A DNA stretch of 64,000 nucleotides, from positions 2,728,001-2,792,000 of the forward strand of contig NZ_JACBZY010000001.1 in assembly GCF_013408685.1 (NCBI RefSeq). The letters run 5' to 3'. This DNA comes from Schumannella luteola. GTDB taxonomy: Bacteria > Actinomycetota > Actinomycetes > Actinomycetales > Microbacteriaceae. The position numbers and the translations under genes were made by a program. Under the pieces are notes generated by a model, which did no database searches, was not told the DNA's origin, and worked only from the letters and a program-made list of their open reading frames with translations. Position 1 is the first letter of the stretch, and the number at the start of each line of letters is the position of its first letter. This document shows positions 43,403 to 52,575 of the stretch, piece by piece.

Positions 43403-43433
43403 CGCGGGCGTGCGGATGCCGGGCACGCCCGCG
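43403..43433 (-). terminator. hairpin after pepA
   Basis: 11-bp perfect stem CGCGGGCGTGC/GCACGCCCGCG with a 9-nt loop in the gap between pepA and lpdA; no U-run follows. Confidence 0.5.
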
Positions 43434-43443
43434 ACGGCGGACC

Positions 43444-44916
43444 TCAGCCCGCGAAGTCCTCGGCGAGGCGCACGAGCGTGCGCACGCCGATGCCGGTCGA
43501 CCCCTTGGTCGTCCAGCCGAAGCCGCGCCCGACGTGGTTCGCGGCACCGGCGATGTCGAGGTGCGCCCACGGGATCGTCGCGCCGTCCTCGCCATCGCGA
43601 CGGCCGATGAAGCTGCGCAGGAAGACGCCCGCGAGCAGCATTCCTCCGGCGGTGTTGCCGATGCGCGCGTTCGCGATGTCGGCGACGTCGGTCTCGAGCG
43701 CGGCGCGCAGCTCGTTCGGCAGCGGCATCGGCCAGAAGGGCTCACCGGACGCGGCGCCGGCGGCGACGACCTTCTGACCCAGCTCCTCATCGCCCATGAT
43801 CGGGACGACGCGCTCGCCCAGCGCGACCTTGGCGGCGCCGGTCAGGGTGGCGATGTCGACGATCGCGTCGGGCTGGTCCTCGCTCGCCGCGACGAGGCCG
43901 TCGGCGAGCACGAGGCGCCCCTCCGCGTCGGTGTTGAGCACCTCGACGGTGCGGCCACCGCGGATCGTCAGCACGTCGTTGGGGCGGATGGCCGTGCCCG
44001 AGGGCAGGTTCTCGGCCAGGCACAGCCGCGTGGTGATCCGCACCGGCAGCGCGAGGCGCGCGGCGGCGATCGTCGCCGCGAGCACCGATGCTGCTCCGGT
44101 CATGTCGTACTTCATGCCGACCATCGAGCCGGCGGGCTTGAGCGAGAGACCGCCCGAGTCGAAGGTGATGCCCTTGCCGACGAGCGCGAGGTGACGTTCG
44201 GCTCCGGCCGGTGCATAGCGCAGCACGACCAGTCGCGGACCGCGGCTCGACCCCTGGCCGACGCCGAGGATGCCGCCGTAGCCGCCCTCGGCCAGCGCCG
44301 CCTCGTCGAGGACCTCGATCTCGATCGGCAGGTCGCCGATCAGCTCGCGGGCGCGGTCGGCGAAGCTCGCCGGGAACAGCTCGTTCGGGGGAGTCGTCAC
44401 CAGGTCGCGCACCGTGTGCACCGCCTCGGCGAGTGCTTCGGCCCGCGCCACCGCGTCTGCCGACTCGGCGCCGTGCACCGTGATCTCCTGCACGGCCTGC
44501 CGCACGGGCGACTGGCGCTGCGCCGCGAAGACGTAGGCGCCGGTGGCGGCGCCCTCGAGGATGGCGGCAGTCGCCTCGGGCGAATCCGCGGGGAGCGCGA
44601 GGGCGATGCTCTCGACCCCGGCCAGCTGCCGGGCGGCGGATCCGGCGGCATAGCGCAGCGCATCCGCGTCGACGACCGGTCCGATGCCGGCGAGCGCCAC
44701 GGCGGAGGGGAGCCCGGCCGGAGCGGGGATGCGCACGAGCTCGTCGGCCGAGCCGCTCACGCCGATCGACTTGAGGGTCGCGGTCGCGAGCTCGACGCCC
44801 TCCGGGAGACCGACCGCCTCGGGTCCGTCGGCGCCGGCCCGGACGCCGATCACGATCACCTCCGCGCTGCTGTCGACGAGGGATCCGGAGCTGACGGAGA
44901 GGCGCGGGAGGGTCAT
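43444..44916 (-). CDS. pepA: leucyl aminopeptidase (M17)
   Basis: Two-metal cytosolic aminopeptidase, 490 residues. The catalytic C-terminal domain shows LVGKGITFDSGGLSLKP (Lys and Asp), MKYDMTGAASVL, the hallmark NTDAEGRLVLADGL, and a C-terminal WAHLDIAGAAN. The N-terminal macro-like domain is more divergent, as usual. Leaderless TAGGCT 6 nt before the ATG. Upstream of lpdA-sucB on the same strand, the common actinobacterial order. Confidence 0.95.
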   Translation of the reverse strand: MTLPRLSVSSGSLVDSSAEVIVIGVRAGADGPEAVGLPEGVELATATLKSIGVSGSADELVRIPAPAGLPSAVALAGIGPVVDADALRYAAGSAARQLAGVESIALALPADSPEATAAILEGAATGAYVFAAQRQSPVRQAVQEITVHGAESADAVARAEALAEAVHTVRDLVTTPPNELFPASFADRARELIGDLPIEIEVLDEAALAEGGYGGILGVGQGSSRGPRLVVLRYAPAGAERHLALVGKGITFDSGGLSLKPAGSMVGMKYDMTGAASVLAATIAAARLALPVRITTRLCLAENLPSGTAIRPNDVLTIRGGRTVEVLNTDAEGRLVLADGLVAASEDQPDAIVDIATLTGAAKVALGERVVPIMGDEELGQKVVAAGAASGEPFWPMPLPNELRAALETDVADIANARIGNTAGGMLLAGVFLRSFIGRRDGEDGATIPWAHLDIAGAANHVGRGFGWTTKGSTGIGVRTLVRLAEDFAG

Positions 44917-44922
44917 GTCGTC

Positions 44923-44928
44923 AGCCTA
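44923..44928 (-). promoter_or_regulatory. leaderless -10 for pepA
   Basis: TAGGCT, 6 nt before the ATG at 44916. Confidence 0.6.
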
Positions 44929-45006
44929 ACGAGCGCGTCGCGGCGCTGTTCGCTGTGGGCGTTCGTCGCGGGCCGTCGCGTCCGGCGGGGCTCCCGACGG
45001 CCTCCG

Positions 45007-45012
45007 TAGAAT
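45007..45012 (+). promoter_or_regulatory. leaderless -10 for the PAC2 gene
   Basis: TAGAAT, 6 nt before the ATG at 45019. Confidence 0.6.
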
Positions 45013-45018
45013 CGAGGG

Positions 45019-45930
45019 ATGCAGGATCCCCGCGCTCTCTACGACGTCCGCCTCGATGACGCCGATGTCCCGCGCGGCCTCCCGCTGGTCGCCGTGCTGA
45101 CCGGCTTCGCCGACTCCGGCAGCGCCGTCAGCCAGCTGACCGGCTTCTTCCGCGAGACGCTCGAGTCGAAGGATGTCGTCGTCTTCGACAACGACATCCT
45201 GCTCGACTACCGCGCACGTCGCCCGGTCGCCTTCTTCGACCAGGACCACATCTCCGAGATCACGCCCGCGACCCTCACGCTGGCCCTCGTCGAGGACGAG
45301 CTGGGGCGCCCCTTCCTCCTGCTCAGCGGATACGAGCCCGACTTCCGCTGGGAGAGCTTCGTCACCGCGATCCAGCAGCTCGTCGAGCGCTACGCCGTCG
45401 CGAACGCGACCTGGGTGCACGCGATCCCCATGCCGGTGCCGCACACGCGCCCGATCGGCGTGACGGTGAGCGGCAATCGCGCCGACCTCATCGAGTCGAT
45501 GTCGGTCTGGCGTCCGCGCACGCAGGTGCCCTCGAACGTGCTGCACGTGCTCGAGCACCACCTGCACAACACGGAGCTGCCGACGGCCGGGTTCGTGCTG
45601 CTCATCCCGCATTACCTCGCCGACACCGAGTATCCGGCCGCCGCGATCGCCGGGCTCGAGAGCATCAGCGCCGCGACGGGACTGATCTTCCCGACGGATC
45701 GTCTGCGCGAGGAGAACCGCGACTTCCTCACCAAGGTCGAGGAGCAGGTCGCCGGCAACGAGGAGCTGCAGCAGCTCGTCGCGACGCTCGAGACGCGCCA
45801 TGACAGCTACATGGAGGACAACCCGCTGCCGTCCCCGCTGGTGACGGAGGACGGCACCGTGCCCTCGGCCGACTCCATCGCCGCCGAACTCGAGCGCTTC
45901 CTCGCCTCCCGTCGCACCGACGACGACTGA
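45019..45930 (+). CDS. PAC2-family protein
   Basis: 303 residues of the PAC2 (proteasome assembly chaperone 2-like) superfamily. VAVLTGFADSGSAVSQLTGF, VFDNDILLDYRARRP and LLSGYEPDFRWESF are typical of actinobacterial members, and VPHTRPIGVTVSGN and GLESISAATGL follow in order. Despite the name, no proteasome genes are in view and the bacterial role is unknown. Divergent from pepA, leaderless start. Confidence 0.85.
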   Translation: MQDPRALYDVRLDDADVPRGLPLVAVLTGFADSGSAVSQLTGFFRETLESKDVVVFDNDILLDYRARRPVAFFDQDHISEITPATLTLALVEDELGRPFLLLSGYEPDFRWESFVTAIQQLVERYAVANATWVHAIPMPVPHTRPIGVTVSGNRADLIESMSVWRPRTQVPSNVLHVLEHHLHNTELPTAGFVLLIPHYLADTEYPAAAIAGLESISAATGLIFPTDRLREENRDFLTKVEEQVAGNEELQQLVATLETRHDSYMEDNPLPSPLVTEDGTVPSADSIAAELERFLASRRTDDD

Positions 45931-45985
45931 CCCCGACGCGCTGCCGACGGCGCCCCGGATGCGGCGTCGCGACCGACCCGACCGG

Positions 45986-45991
45986 TAGCGT
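45986..45991 (+). promoter_or_regulatory. leaderless -10 for the MFS gene
   Basis: TAGCGT, 6 nt before the GTG at 45998. Confidence 0.5.
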
Positions 45992-45997
45992 TCGAGG

Positions 45998-47314
45998 GTG
46001 AACTCGCTGCGCTCCTGGATCGTCTTCGGGGGCGCGGTCTTCGCCTACCTCGTCTCGGTCACGCAGCGCACGTCGTTCGGCGTCGCGGGAGTGCCGGCCA
46101 CCGACCGCTTCGACGTCTCCGCCTCGGCGATCTCGACCGTCGCCGTCGTGCAGGTGGTCGTCTACGCGGCCATGCAGATCCCCGTCGGAGCACTGGTCGA
46201 CCGTCTGGGCTCGAAGGGACTGCTGCTGATCGGCGCCGCGCTCATGGGCGGCGGGCAGCTGCTGCTGGCCTTCTCTCCGGGCTTCGCTCCGCTCGTCGTC
46301 GCACGGATGCTCGTCGGCGCCGGCGACGCGCTCACCTTCATCTCGGTGATCCGCCTGCTGCCGTTCTGGTTCAGCGGTCGCGTCGTCTCCCAGCTCTCGC
46401 AATGGGTGGGCACGATCGGCCAGCTCGGGCAGATCCTCTCGGCCTTCCCTTTCGCACTGCTTCTTCAGCAGGCCGGGTGGACCCCGGCCTTCTCGGTGCT
46501 CGGCGCGCTCTCGCTCGTGGCGCTGCTGATCGTGCTGGTCGCCGTGAAGCGCGGCGAGCCGCAACCGCTCACCGGGCCGCTGCCGACCGGTGGCTTCGGC
46601 GCCCGGCTCGTCACGGCGGCCCGCCGACCGGGCACCCAGCTCGGATTCTGGGTGCACCTCATCGGCGGCACCCCGACCAACGTCATCGCGATCCTGTGGG
46701 GCTATCCGCTGCTGACCGCGGGCCTCGGCTACTCGACCGGCCTCGCCGCGGGGATCATGTCGCTGCTCGTGGTCGGCGGCATCGTCTTCGGCCCGCTGAT
46801 CGGCTACCTCATCGCGCGATTCCCGCTGCGCCGCAGCTCGCTCATCCTCGCGGTCGTCTCCGTGATCGCGGTGGTCTGGGCGCTCATGCTCCTGTGGCCG
46901 GGCGTGCCGCCCGTGGCGCTCGTGGTCGTCTTCTTCCTCGTCGTCGCGATCGGCGGGCCGGGGTCGCTGATCGGCTTCGATGTCGCCCGCAGCTTCAACC
47001 CCAGCCATGCCTTCGGCTCCGCCTCGGGCATCGTCAACGTCGGCGGCTTCACGGGCGGCTTCGTCAGCATGCTGCTCGTCGGGGTCGTGCTCGACGCGCT
47101 GCACGGGGCCGGTGTCACGAGCACGCTGTACGCCTATGACGGCTTCCGGATCGCGCTGATCATCCCGGGCGTCATCGTGGCCGGAGGGATCGTCGGCCTG
47201 ATCGTCGCCCGCCGCCGCACGAGGGCCCTCATGTACGCGGAGTCGGGAATAGAGGTGGCGCCCCTGTGGGTTGCACTGTTCCGACGCTGGCGACCGGGGC
47301 GCCCCGCCGAGTGA
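45998..47314 (+). CDS. MFS transporter
   Basis: 438 residues with 12 predicted membrane helices in two six-helix halves. The loop 2-3 signature is IPVGALVDRLGSKGLLLIGA, and GYLIARFPLRRSSLIL is its echo in the second half. RMLVGAGDALTFISVIRLLP lies in helix 4-5. Substrate unknown; no neighbour points to one. GTG start by the leaderless pattern. The ~24-residue cytoplasmic tail is basic. Confidence 0.85.
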   Translation: MNSLRSWIVFGGAVFAYLVSVTQRTSFGVAGVPATDRFDVSASAISTVAVVQVVVYAAMQIPVGALVDRLGSKGLLLIGAALMGGGQLLLAFSPGFAPLVVARMLVGAGDALTFISVIRLLPFWFSGRVVSQLSQWVGTIGQLGQILSAFPFALLLQQAGWTPAFSVLGALSLVALLIVLVAVKRGEPQPLTGPLPTGGFGARLVTAARRPGTQLGFWVHLIGGTPTNVIAILWGYPLLTAGLGYSTGLAAGIMSLLVVGGIVFGPLIGYLIARFPLRRSSLILAVVSVIAVVWALMLLWPGVPPVALVVVFFLVVAIGGPGSLIGFDVARSFNPSHAFGSASGIVNVGGFTGGFVSMLLVGVVLDALHGAGVTSTLYAYDGFRIALIIPGVIVAGGIVGLIVARRRTRALMYAESGIEVAPLWVALFRRWRPGRPAE

Positions 47315-47392
47315 CCCGGTTCTCGAATCCCCATCGGAGAGCATCCGTCGGGGAATCCGACGACGGCGTCACGCATCGTCGCAGGACTGTGC

Positions 47393-47398
47393 GATAAT
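47393..47398 (+). promoter_or_regulatory. promoter -10 of sigA
   Basis: GATAAT preceded by TGTGC (extended -10 character), giving a ~100-nt leader. A second candidate is TTGACA at 47455-47460, but its matching -10 is poor. Confidence 0.5.
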
Positions 47399-47501
47399 CG
47401 GTAGCTAGAGACCCTGTCTACCCCCTTCACGCGCGGCTTTCGTCGCTCGGGGGCTTGACAAGGGTCTTAGTACTGCCCAGAACGCCCGGGAAGGGGAGCG
47501 C

Positions 47502-48827
<1,326 letters not shown>

Positions 48828-48840
48828 GGGGCACGCGAGC

Positions 48841-50211
48841 GTGCGGACGCTGCTCACCATCTGGGCGGCGAAGCTCGCGGCGCTGGCTCTCCGGCTGACG
48901 GGACGTGCGGGAACGCACGTCCCGGGCCGGATCGCGCGGCGGCTCCACCCGGGCATCATCGGCGCGGTGCGTCATCCCGCGCGGGTCGTGGCGGTGACCG
49001 GCACGAACGGCAAGACGACGGTGTCGAACCTGCTCGCCGAAGCACTGGAGGCTGAGGGCCTGCGTGTCGCGAGCAACCGGATCGGGTCGAACCTCGCCGC
49101 CGGCGTCGCGATGACCCTGATCGACGCGGTGAGCTGGACGGGCCGCTCGCGCGCCGATGTCGCGATCATCGAGATGGATGAGCGCTCGGCTCGGCTGATC
49201 CTGCCGGGCCTGAAGCCCGACGTCCTCGCCTGCACGAACCTGACGCGCGATTCCATCAAGCGCAACGCGCATCCGGCCTACATCGCCTGGCTGGTCTCGT
49301 CGGCGGTCGCGCCGTCGACGCACCTGGTGCTCAACGCCGACGATCTCATCGCGGCCTCGATCGGCGGCGACGAGAACCGTCGCACCTTCTTCGCGGTCGA
49401 CCGCCAGCCGGGCGACGGCACGACGCCCTCGGGCGCGGCCGTGGATGTCGCGATCTGCCCGGTCTGCGATCACCCGCTGAGCTGGGAGTACTGGCGCTTC
49501 AACCACATCGGCAAGGCGTTCTGCCCCAACTGCGGCTTCCGCGCCCCTGAGGCCGCCTATCGCGCCCGGGACGTGGACGCGGCGGCCCGTCAGCTCACGC
49601 TCGACCTCGACGGCGAGGGGCGCCGCGCGCACCTCATCAACGACAACATCGTCAACGTCTACAACGAGATCGCCGTCGCCGCGACGCTCGACCAGCTGGC
49701 CGTGCCGCGCGACCGCATCGTCGCCGCCTTCGAGCGGATCGCCCCGCCGACGACGCGCTTCGCCTCCGAACAGGTCGGCGGCACCACGATCGTGCGCCAG
49801 CTGACTAAGGGCCTGGTGGGCGTGGCGTGCTCGCGCGCCTTCCAGTACGTCGCCGCGTTCCCCGGACGCAAGTCGGTCGTGCTCAACATCGACGAGGTCA
49901 GCGAGCGCACCACCGACGTCGAGAACACCGCCTGGACCTACGACGCCGACTACGACTACCTCGCGTCCGACGAGATCGAGCAGGTCGTCGTCGGGGGAGT
50001 GCGGCGTTACGACCAGGCGCTGCGGCTGGCGATCGCGGGGGTCGACCCTGCGCGCATCGTGACCGTCGCCGACGAGATCTCGGGCGCCGACCTCGTGGAT
50101 GTCGAGGGGATGGCGGCCGTCGCCAACCTGCACAGCGTGCACAACGCCGTCATCACCGGCACCCCCGTGCAGAGCCGTCTTCGCAGTCGACTCGGCGGGA
50201 GCGCCTCGTGA
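48841..50211 (+). CDS. murT: Mur ligase family protein, MurT
   Basis: 456 residues from a GTG. In staphylococci and other Gram-positives MurT with GatD amidates the D-Glu alpha-carboxyl of lipid II. The ATP site is intact: VTGTNGKTTVSN (Lys 58), then DVAIIEMDERSA. The MurT-specific zinc ribbon is present (C206PVC209 and C228PNC231). The C-terminal DUF1727 domain contains RTTDVENTAWTYDADYDYL, aligned with the usual ADGxDxSWxWDxDFE region and keeping the first Asp. So the ligase looks functional. It sits between sigA and a gatD homologue, overlapping the latter by 4 nt. Confidence 0.92.
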   Translation: MRTLLTIWAAKLAALALRLTGRAGTHVPGRIARRLHPGIIGAVRHPARVVAVTGTNGKTTVSNLLAEALEAEGLRVASNRIGSNLAAGVAMTLIDAVSWTGRSRADVAIIEMDERSARLILPGLKPDVLACTNLTRDSIKRNAHPAYIAWLVSSAVAPSTHLVLNADDLIAASIGGDENRRTFFAVDRQPGDGTTPSGAAVDVAICPVCDHPLSWEYWRFNHIGKAFCPNCGFRAPEAAYRARDVDAAARQLTLDLDGEGRRAHLINDNIVNVYNEIAVAATLDQLAVPRDRIVAAFERIAPPTTRFASEQVGGTTIVRQLTKGLVGVACSRAFQYVAAFPGRKSVVLNIDEVSERTTDVENTAWTYDADYDYLASDEIEQVVVGGVRRYDQALRLAIAGVDPARIVTVADEISGADLVDVEGMAAVANLHSVHNAVITGTPVQSRLRSRLGGSAS

Positions 50212-50960
50212 GCCTGACGATCGAGATGCTGTTCCCCGAGATCGCGAATCTGCACGGTGACAACGCGAACATCGACTACCTCGCGCAATGCCGGCCCGAC
50301 GCCCGCGTCGTGCGCACGGGGCTGACCGACCGCCCGGCGTTCGTCGACGGCCCGGTCGACCTGCTCTATCTGGGCCCGCTGACCGAGCGCGGGCAGCTGC
50401 TCGCGATCCAGCACCTGCGTCCGCACGTCGAGCGCCTCGTCGAGTTGATCGACGCCGGCACCCCCGTGCTCTTCACCCACAACGCGCTCGAGGTGCTCGG
50501 CACGCGCATCCGCAACGACGAGATGGGCTATGACGAGGCGGGTCTCGGCGTGCTCGAACTGGAGTCGACGCTCTCGATGCTCGGCCGCTACAGCGGCAAG
50601 GTGATGGGCGTCGTGCCGGAGGCGGGCTCCGAGCATCCGCTCGTCGGCTACAAGTCGCAGTTCTCGATGGTGACCGCGGCCGACTCGCTGCCGGGGTTCC
50701 TCACCGCCGAGCGCGGCATCGGCCGCAACACGCACACGGCCGTCGAGGGCGTGCGTCGCGGCGGGCTGCTCGGCACCTCGCTGATCGGCCCCGTGCTCGT
50801 CAACAACCCGCACTTCACCCGGGCGCTGCTCGGGAAGCTCGACCCGCACACCGAGCCGACGCTCGCCCACGAGTCGCTGGCTCTCGCCGCCTACGACCAG
50901 CGACTCGCCGACTTCCGCGACGAGCGCCGCTGGCATCCCTTCGAGACGGTGCGCCCGTAG
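50208..50960 (+). CDS. GatD-like glutamine amidotransferase fold, catalytically dead
   Basis: 250 residues, GTG overlapping the murT stop. Overall length, context and landmarks (TIEMLFPEIANLHGDNANI, LYLGPLTERGQ, IDAGTPVL, LLGTSLIGPVL) identify it as GatD. The glutaminase triad is gone: where GatD has the nucleophile in a CGGYQxLG loop this has THNALEVLG (position 91 is His), and where the catalytic His lies in GTYLHGP this has GTSLIGP (Ile 193). It should not release ammonia from glutamine. It is probably retained as a structural or altered-specificity partner of MurT. Confidence 0.85.
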   Translation: MSLTIEMLFPEIANLHGDNANIDYLAQCRPDARVVRTGLTDRPAFVDGPVDLLYLGPLTERGQLLAIQHLRPHVERLVELIDAGTPVLFTHNALEVLGTRIRNDEMGYDEAGLGVLELESTLSMLGRYSGKVMGVVPEAGSEHPLVGYKSQFSMVTAADSLPGFLTAERGIGRNTHTAVEGVRRGGLLGTSLIGPVLVNNPHFTRALLGKLDPHTEPTLAHESLALAAYDQRLADFRDERRWHPFETVRP

Positions 50961-50967
50961 TTCCGTC

Positions 50968-51969
50968 TCAGAAGTGCATGACCTCGCGGTAGCGGGGAAG
51001 CAGCCCGGTGCGCACGCCCGAGAGCGAGGGCTTGAGCTGGTAGACGCCCGAGTTGGGGTTTCCCTCGATCAGCATCGGCGCGGTCGTGCCGATCGCGACG
51101 TCCCAGCCGATGTAGGGCATCTCGGGGATGCGCACGGCGACGTCGTCCAGCAGTTCCAGCGTCTCGGCGAAGAGCGGCACGCGGAAGCCGACGATCGAGG
51201 TGCCGCTGATCGGGTGCGCCGCGAAGGTGCCGCCGGCGGCGTCGAAGGCCGGATGGTGCGCGACGCCGTGCTCGTCGAGCATCGTGTACATGCCGCCGCC
51301 CGAGAAGTTGTCGATGTCGCCGCCGTTGCCGACCTTCAGCACGGAGGCGAGCACACTGACCTTCCCGTGCTCGGCGAAGGTGATGACCCGCAGCGAGTTG
51401 ACGCTGTCGGGGTAGAGCGCCGCCATGTCGGAGTGCTGGGTGATGAACTCCTCGAGCAGGAACTGCCGTCCGGCGAGCAGCTTCTCGCGGAAGGCCGTCC
51501 AGTCCTCGATCTCGGCCGCGCGGTAGGACTTGATGCCGAGCCCGGAGAGGCTGTCGGGCACCTTCGCCATGATGCGGCCGTGCCGCGCAGCGAAGTCGGC
51601 GATCTGCTCGGGGCTGGCGACGCGCACATCCAGCCAGTCGCGCCCGATGAACGGCGCGAACGCGGTGTTGAACTCGATCTTGTCGCGGAAGGTGTGCCGG
51701 AACTCTTTCGCGTTGTAGCGCTCGACGAGGTGATTCGACTTCGGGTGCGTCATGTAGGTCGCGCGCTCGGCCCGCGTCAGCAGGTGGAAGTCCCAGTCGG
51801 CGTAGTCCTGGAAGGCGGTCTCGTAGCGCACCGAGCACCAGAGCATGTCGATGAGGATGCCCAGCCGCGACCGGGAGCTGCCGGCGGCGATGCGACCGGC
51901 GAAGCCGAGCAGATTCGCGGGGCTGAGTCGACGGGCGCGGTTGAGGAGGTAGCGGAGGCGCAGCAGCAC
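50968..51969 (-). CDS. ATP-grasp protein, sugar-transfer-associated type
   Basis: 333 residues from a GTG with TAGGCT 6 nt upstream. ATP-grasp features include ARHGRIMAKVPDSLSGLGIK (nucleotide lysine loop), FLLEEFITQHSDMAALYPDSVNSLRVITF and a C-terminal metal motif TTAPMLIEGNPNSGVYQ. It resembles the family annotated as sugar-transfer-associated ATP-grasp, usually found near cell-envelope genes. It probably forms an amide or ester bond with ATP; substrate unknown. Convergent with gatD, ending 7 nt away, so proximity rather than an operon links it to murT. Confidence 0.75.
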   Translation of the reverse strand: MLLRLRYLLNRARRLSPANLLGFAGRIAAGSSRSRLGILIDMLWCSVRYETAFQDYADWDFHLLTRAERATYMTHPKSNHLVERYNAKEFRHTFRDKIEFNTAFAPFIGRDWLDVRVASPEQIADFAARHGRIMAKVPDSLSGLGIKSYRAAEIEDWTAFREKLLAGRQFLLEEFITQHSDMAALYPDSVNSLRVITFAEHGKVSVLASVLKVGNGGDIDNFSGGGMYTMLDEHGVAHHPAFDAAGGTFAAHPISGTSIVGFRVPLFAETLELLDDVAVRIPEMPYIGWDVAIGTTAPMLIEGNPNSGVYQLKPSLSGVRTGLLPRYREVMHF

Positions 51970-51975
51970 CCGGCG

Positions 51976-51981
51976 AGCCTA
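51976..51981 (-). promoter_or_regulatory. leaderless -10 for the ATP-grasp gene
   Basis: TAGGCT, 6 nt before the GTG at 51969. Confidence 0.6.
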
Positions 51982-52125
51982 TCGGCGTCGCGCTGACCGC
52001 CCGGGCGATCGACGAAGCCCGACCTCGCCTCCCGGCATCCGATGAGGGTCGGAGACGACGAACGGCGCGCCCCGCGGGATGCGGTGCGCGCCGTCGGTCG
52101 GGCTGTTCTCAGCCCCGAGTCTGTG

Positions 52126-52335
52126 TCAGCGGGTCTCCTGGAGACGCGCCGTCTCGTCGTGCCACTCGATGGCCTGACCGGACAGCTTCTCCTTGAACTT
52201 CGCGCCGTGGTGGGCGCAGAAGAGCAGCTCACCCGAGGCGAGCGTCACACGGATGTACGCCTGGGCTCCGCAGGAGTCGCAGCGGTCGAGGGCGGTGAGG
52301 GTGGCGTCGATGGCGCTGTCAGTCATCTGCGTCAT
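52126..52335 (-). CDS. DUF7455-like small zinc-ribbon protein
   Basis: 69 residues. LDRCDSCGAQAYIRV followed by LLFCAHHGAKFKEKL gives a C-x2-C ... C-x2-H pattern that should bind one zinc. This is a known small actinobacterial family usually encoded near sigA and the topoisomerase genes. Function unknown. GAAGGAG 5 nt before the ATG at 52335 decides the start over the in-frame ATG at 52326. Confidence 0.8.
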   Translation of the reverse strand: MTQMTDSAIDATLTALDRCDSCGAQAYIRVTLASGELLFCAHHGAKFKEKLSGQAIEWHDETARLQETR

Positions 52336-52575
52336 GGGGTGCTCCTTCTCGCGTCGGGTCGGCGACCTGGTGTTGCGAATGCCTACATTCGACCACAGGA
52401 GTGCTTCGGAACACCGGCACGAACGGTTCGTTTCGCTCACGGCGGAGCAGTCTGTGCGGGCGCGTCGCCGCATCCGATCCCTGCGCCGTGTGGCGACGGC
52501 GGGAGAGCCCGCGCCGCGCCTATCCTGGTCTGCGGTCCGCCGCACCCCCACGCGACGGCCCCAGGAAGGACTCCC

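Noticed and set aside
40399-45009. Very long open frame on the plus strand, antisense to sucB, lpdA and pepA
   Set aside because: Such frames are expected opposite GC-rich genes. The protein has no domain, the real genes carry complete catalytic motifs on the other strand, and no start signal supports it.
47455-47460. TTGACA as the -35 of a sigA promoter
   Set aside because: The region 16-18 nt downstream has no acceptable -10 (CAGAAC at best); GATAAT at 47393 is a better candidate.
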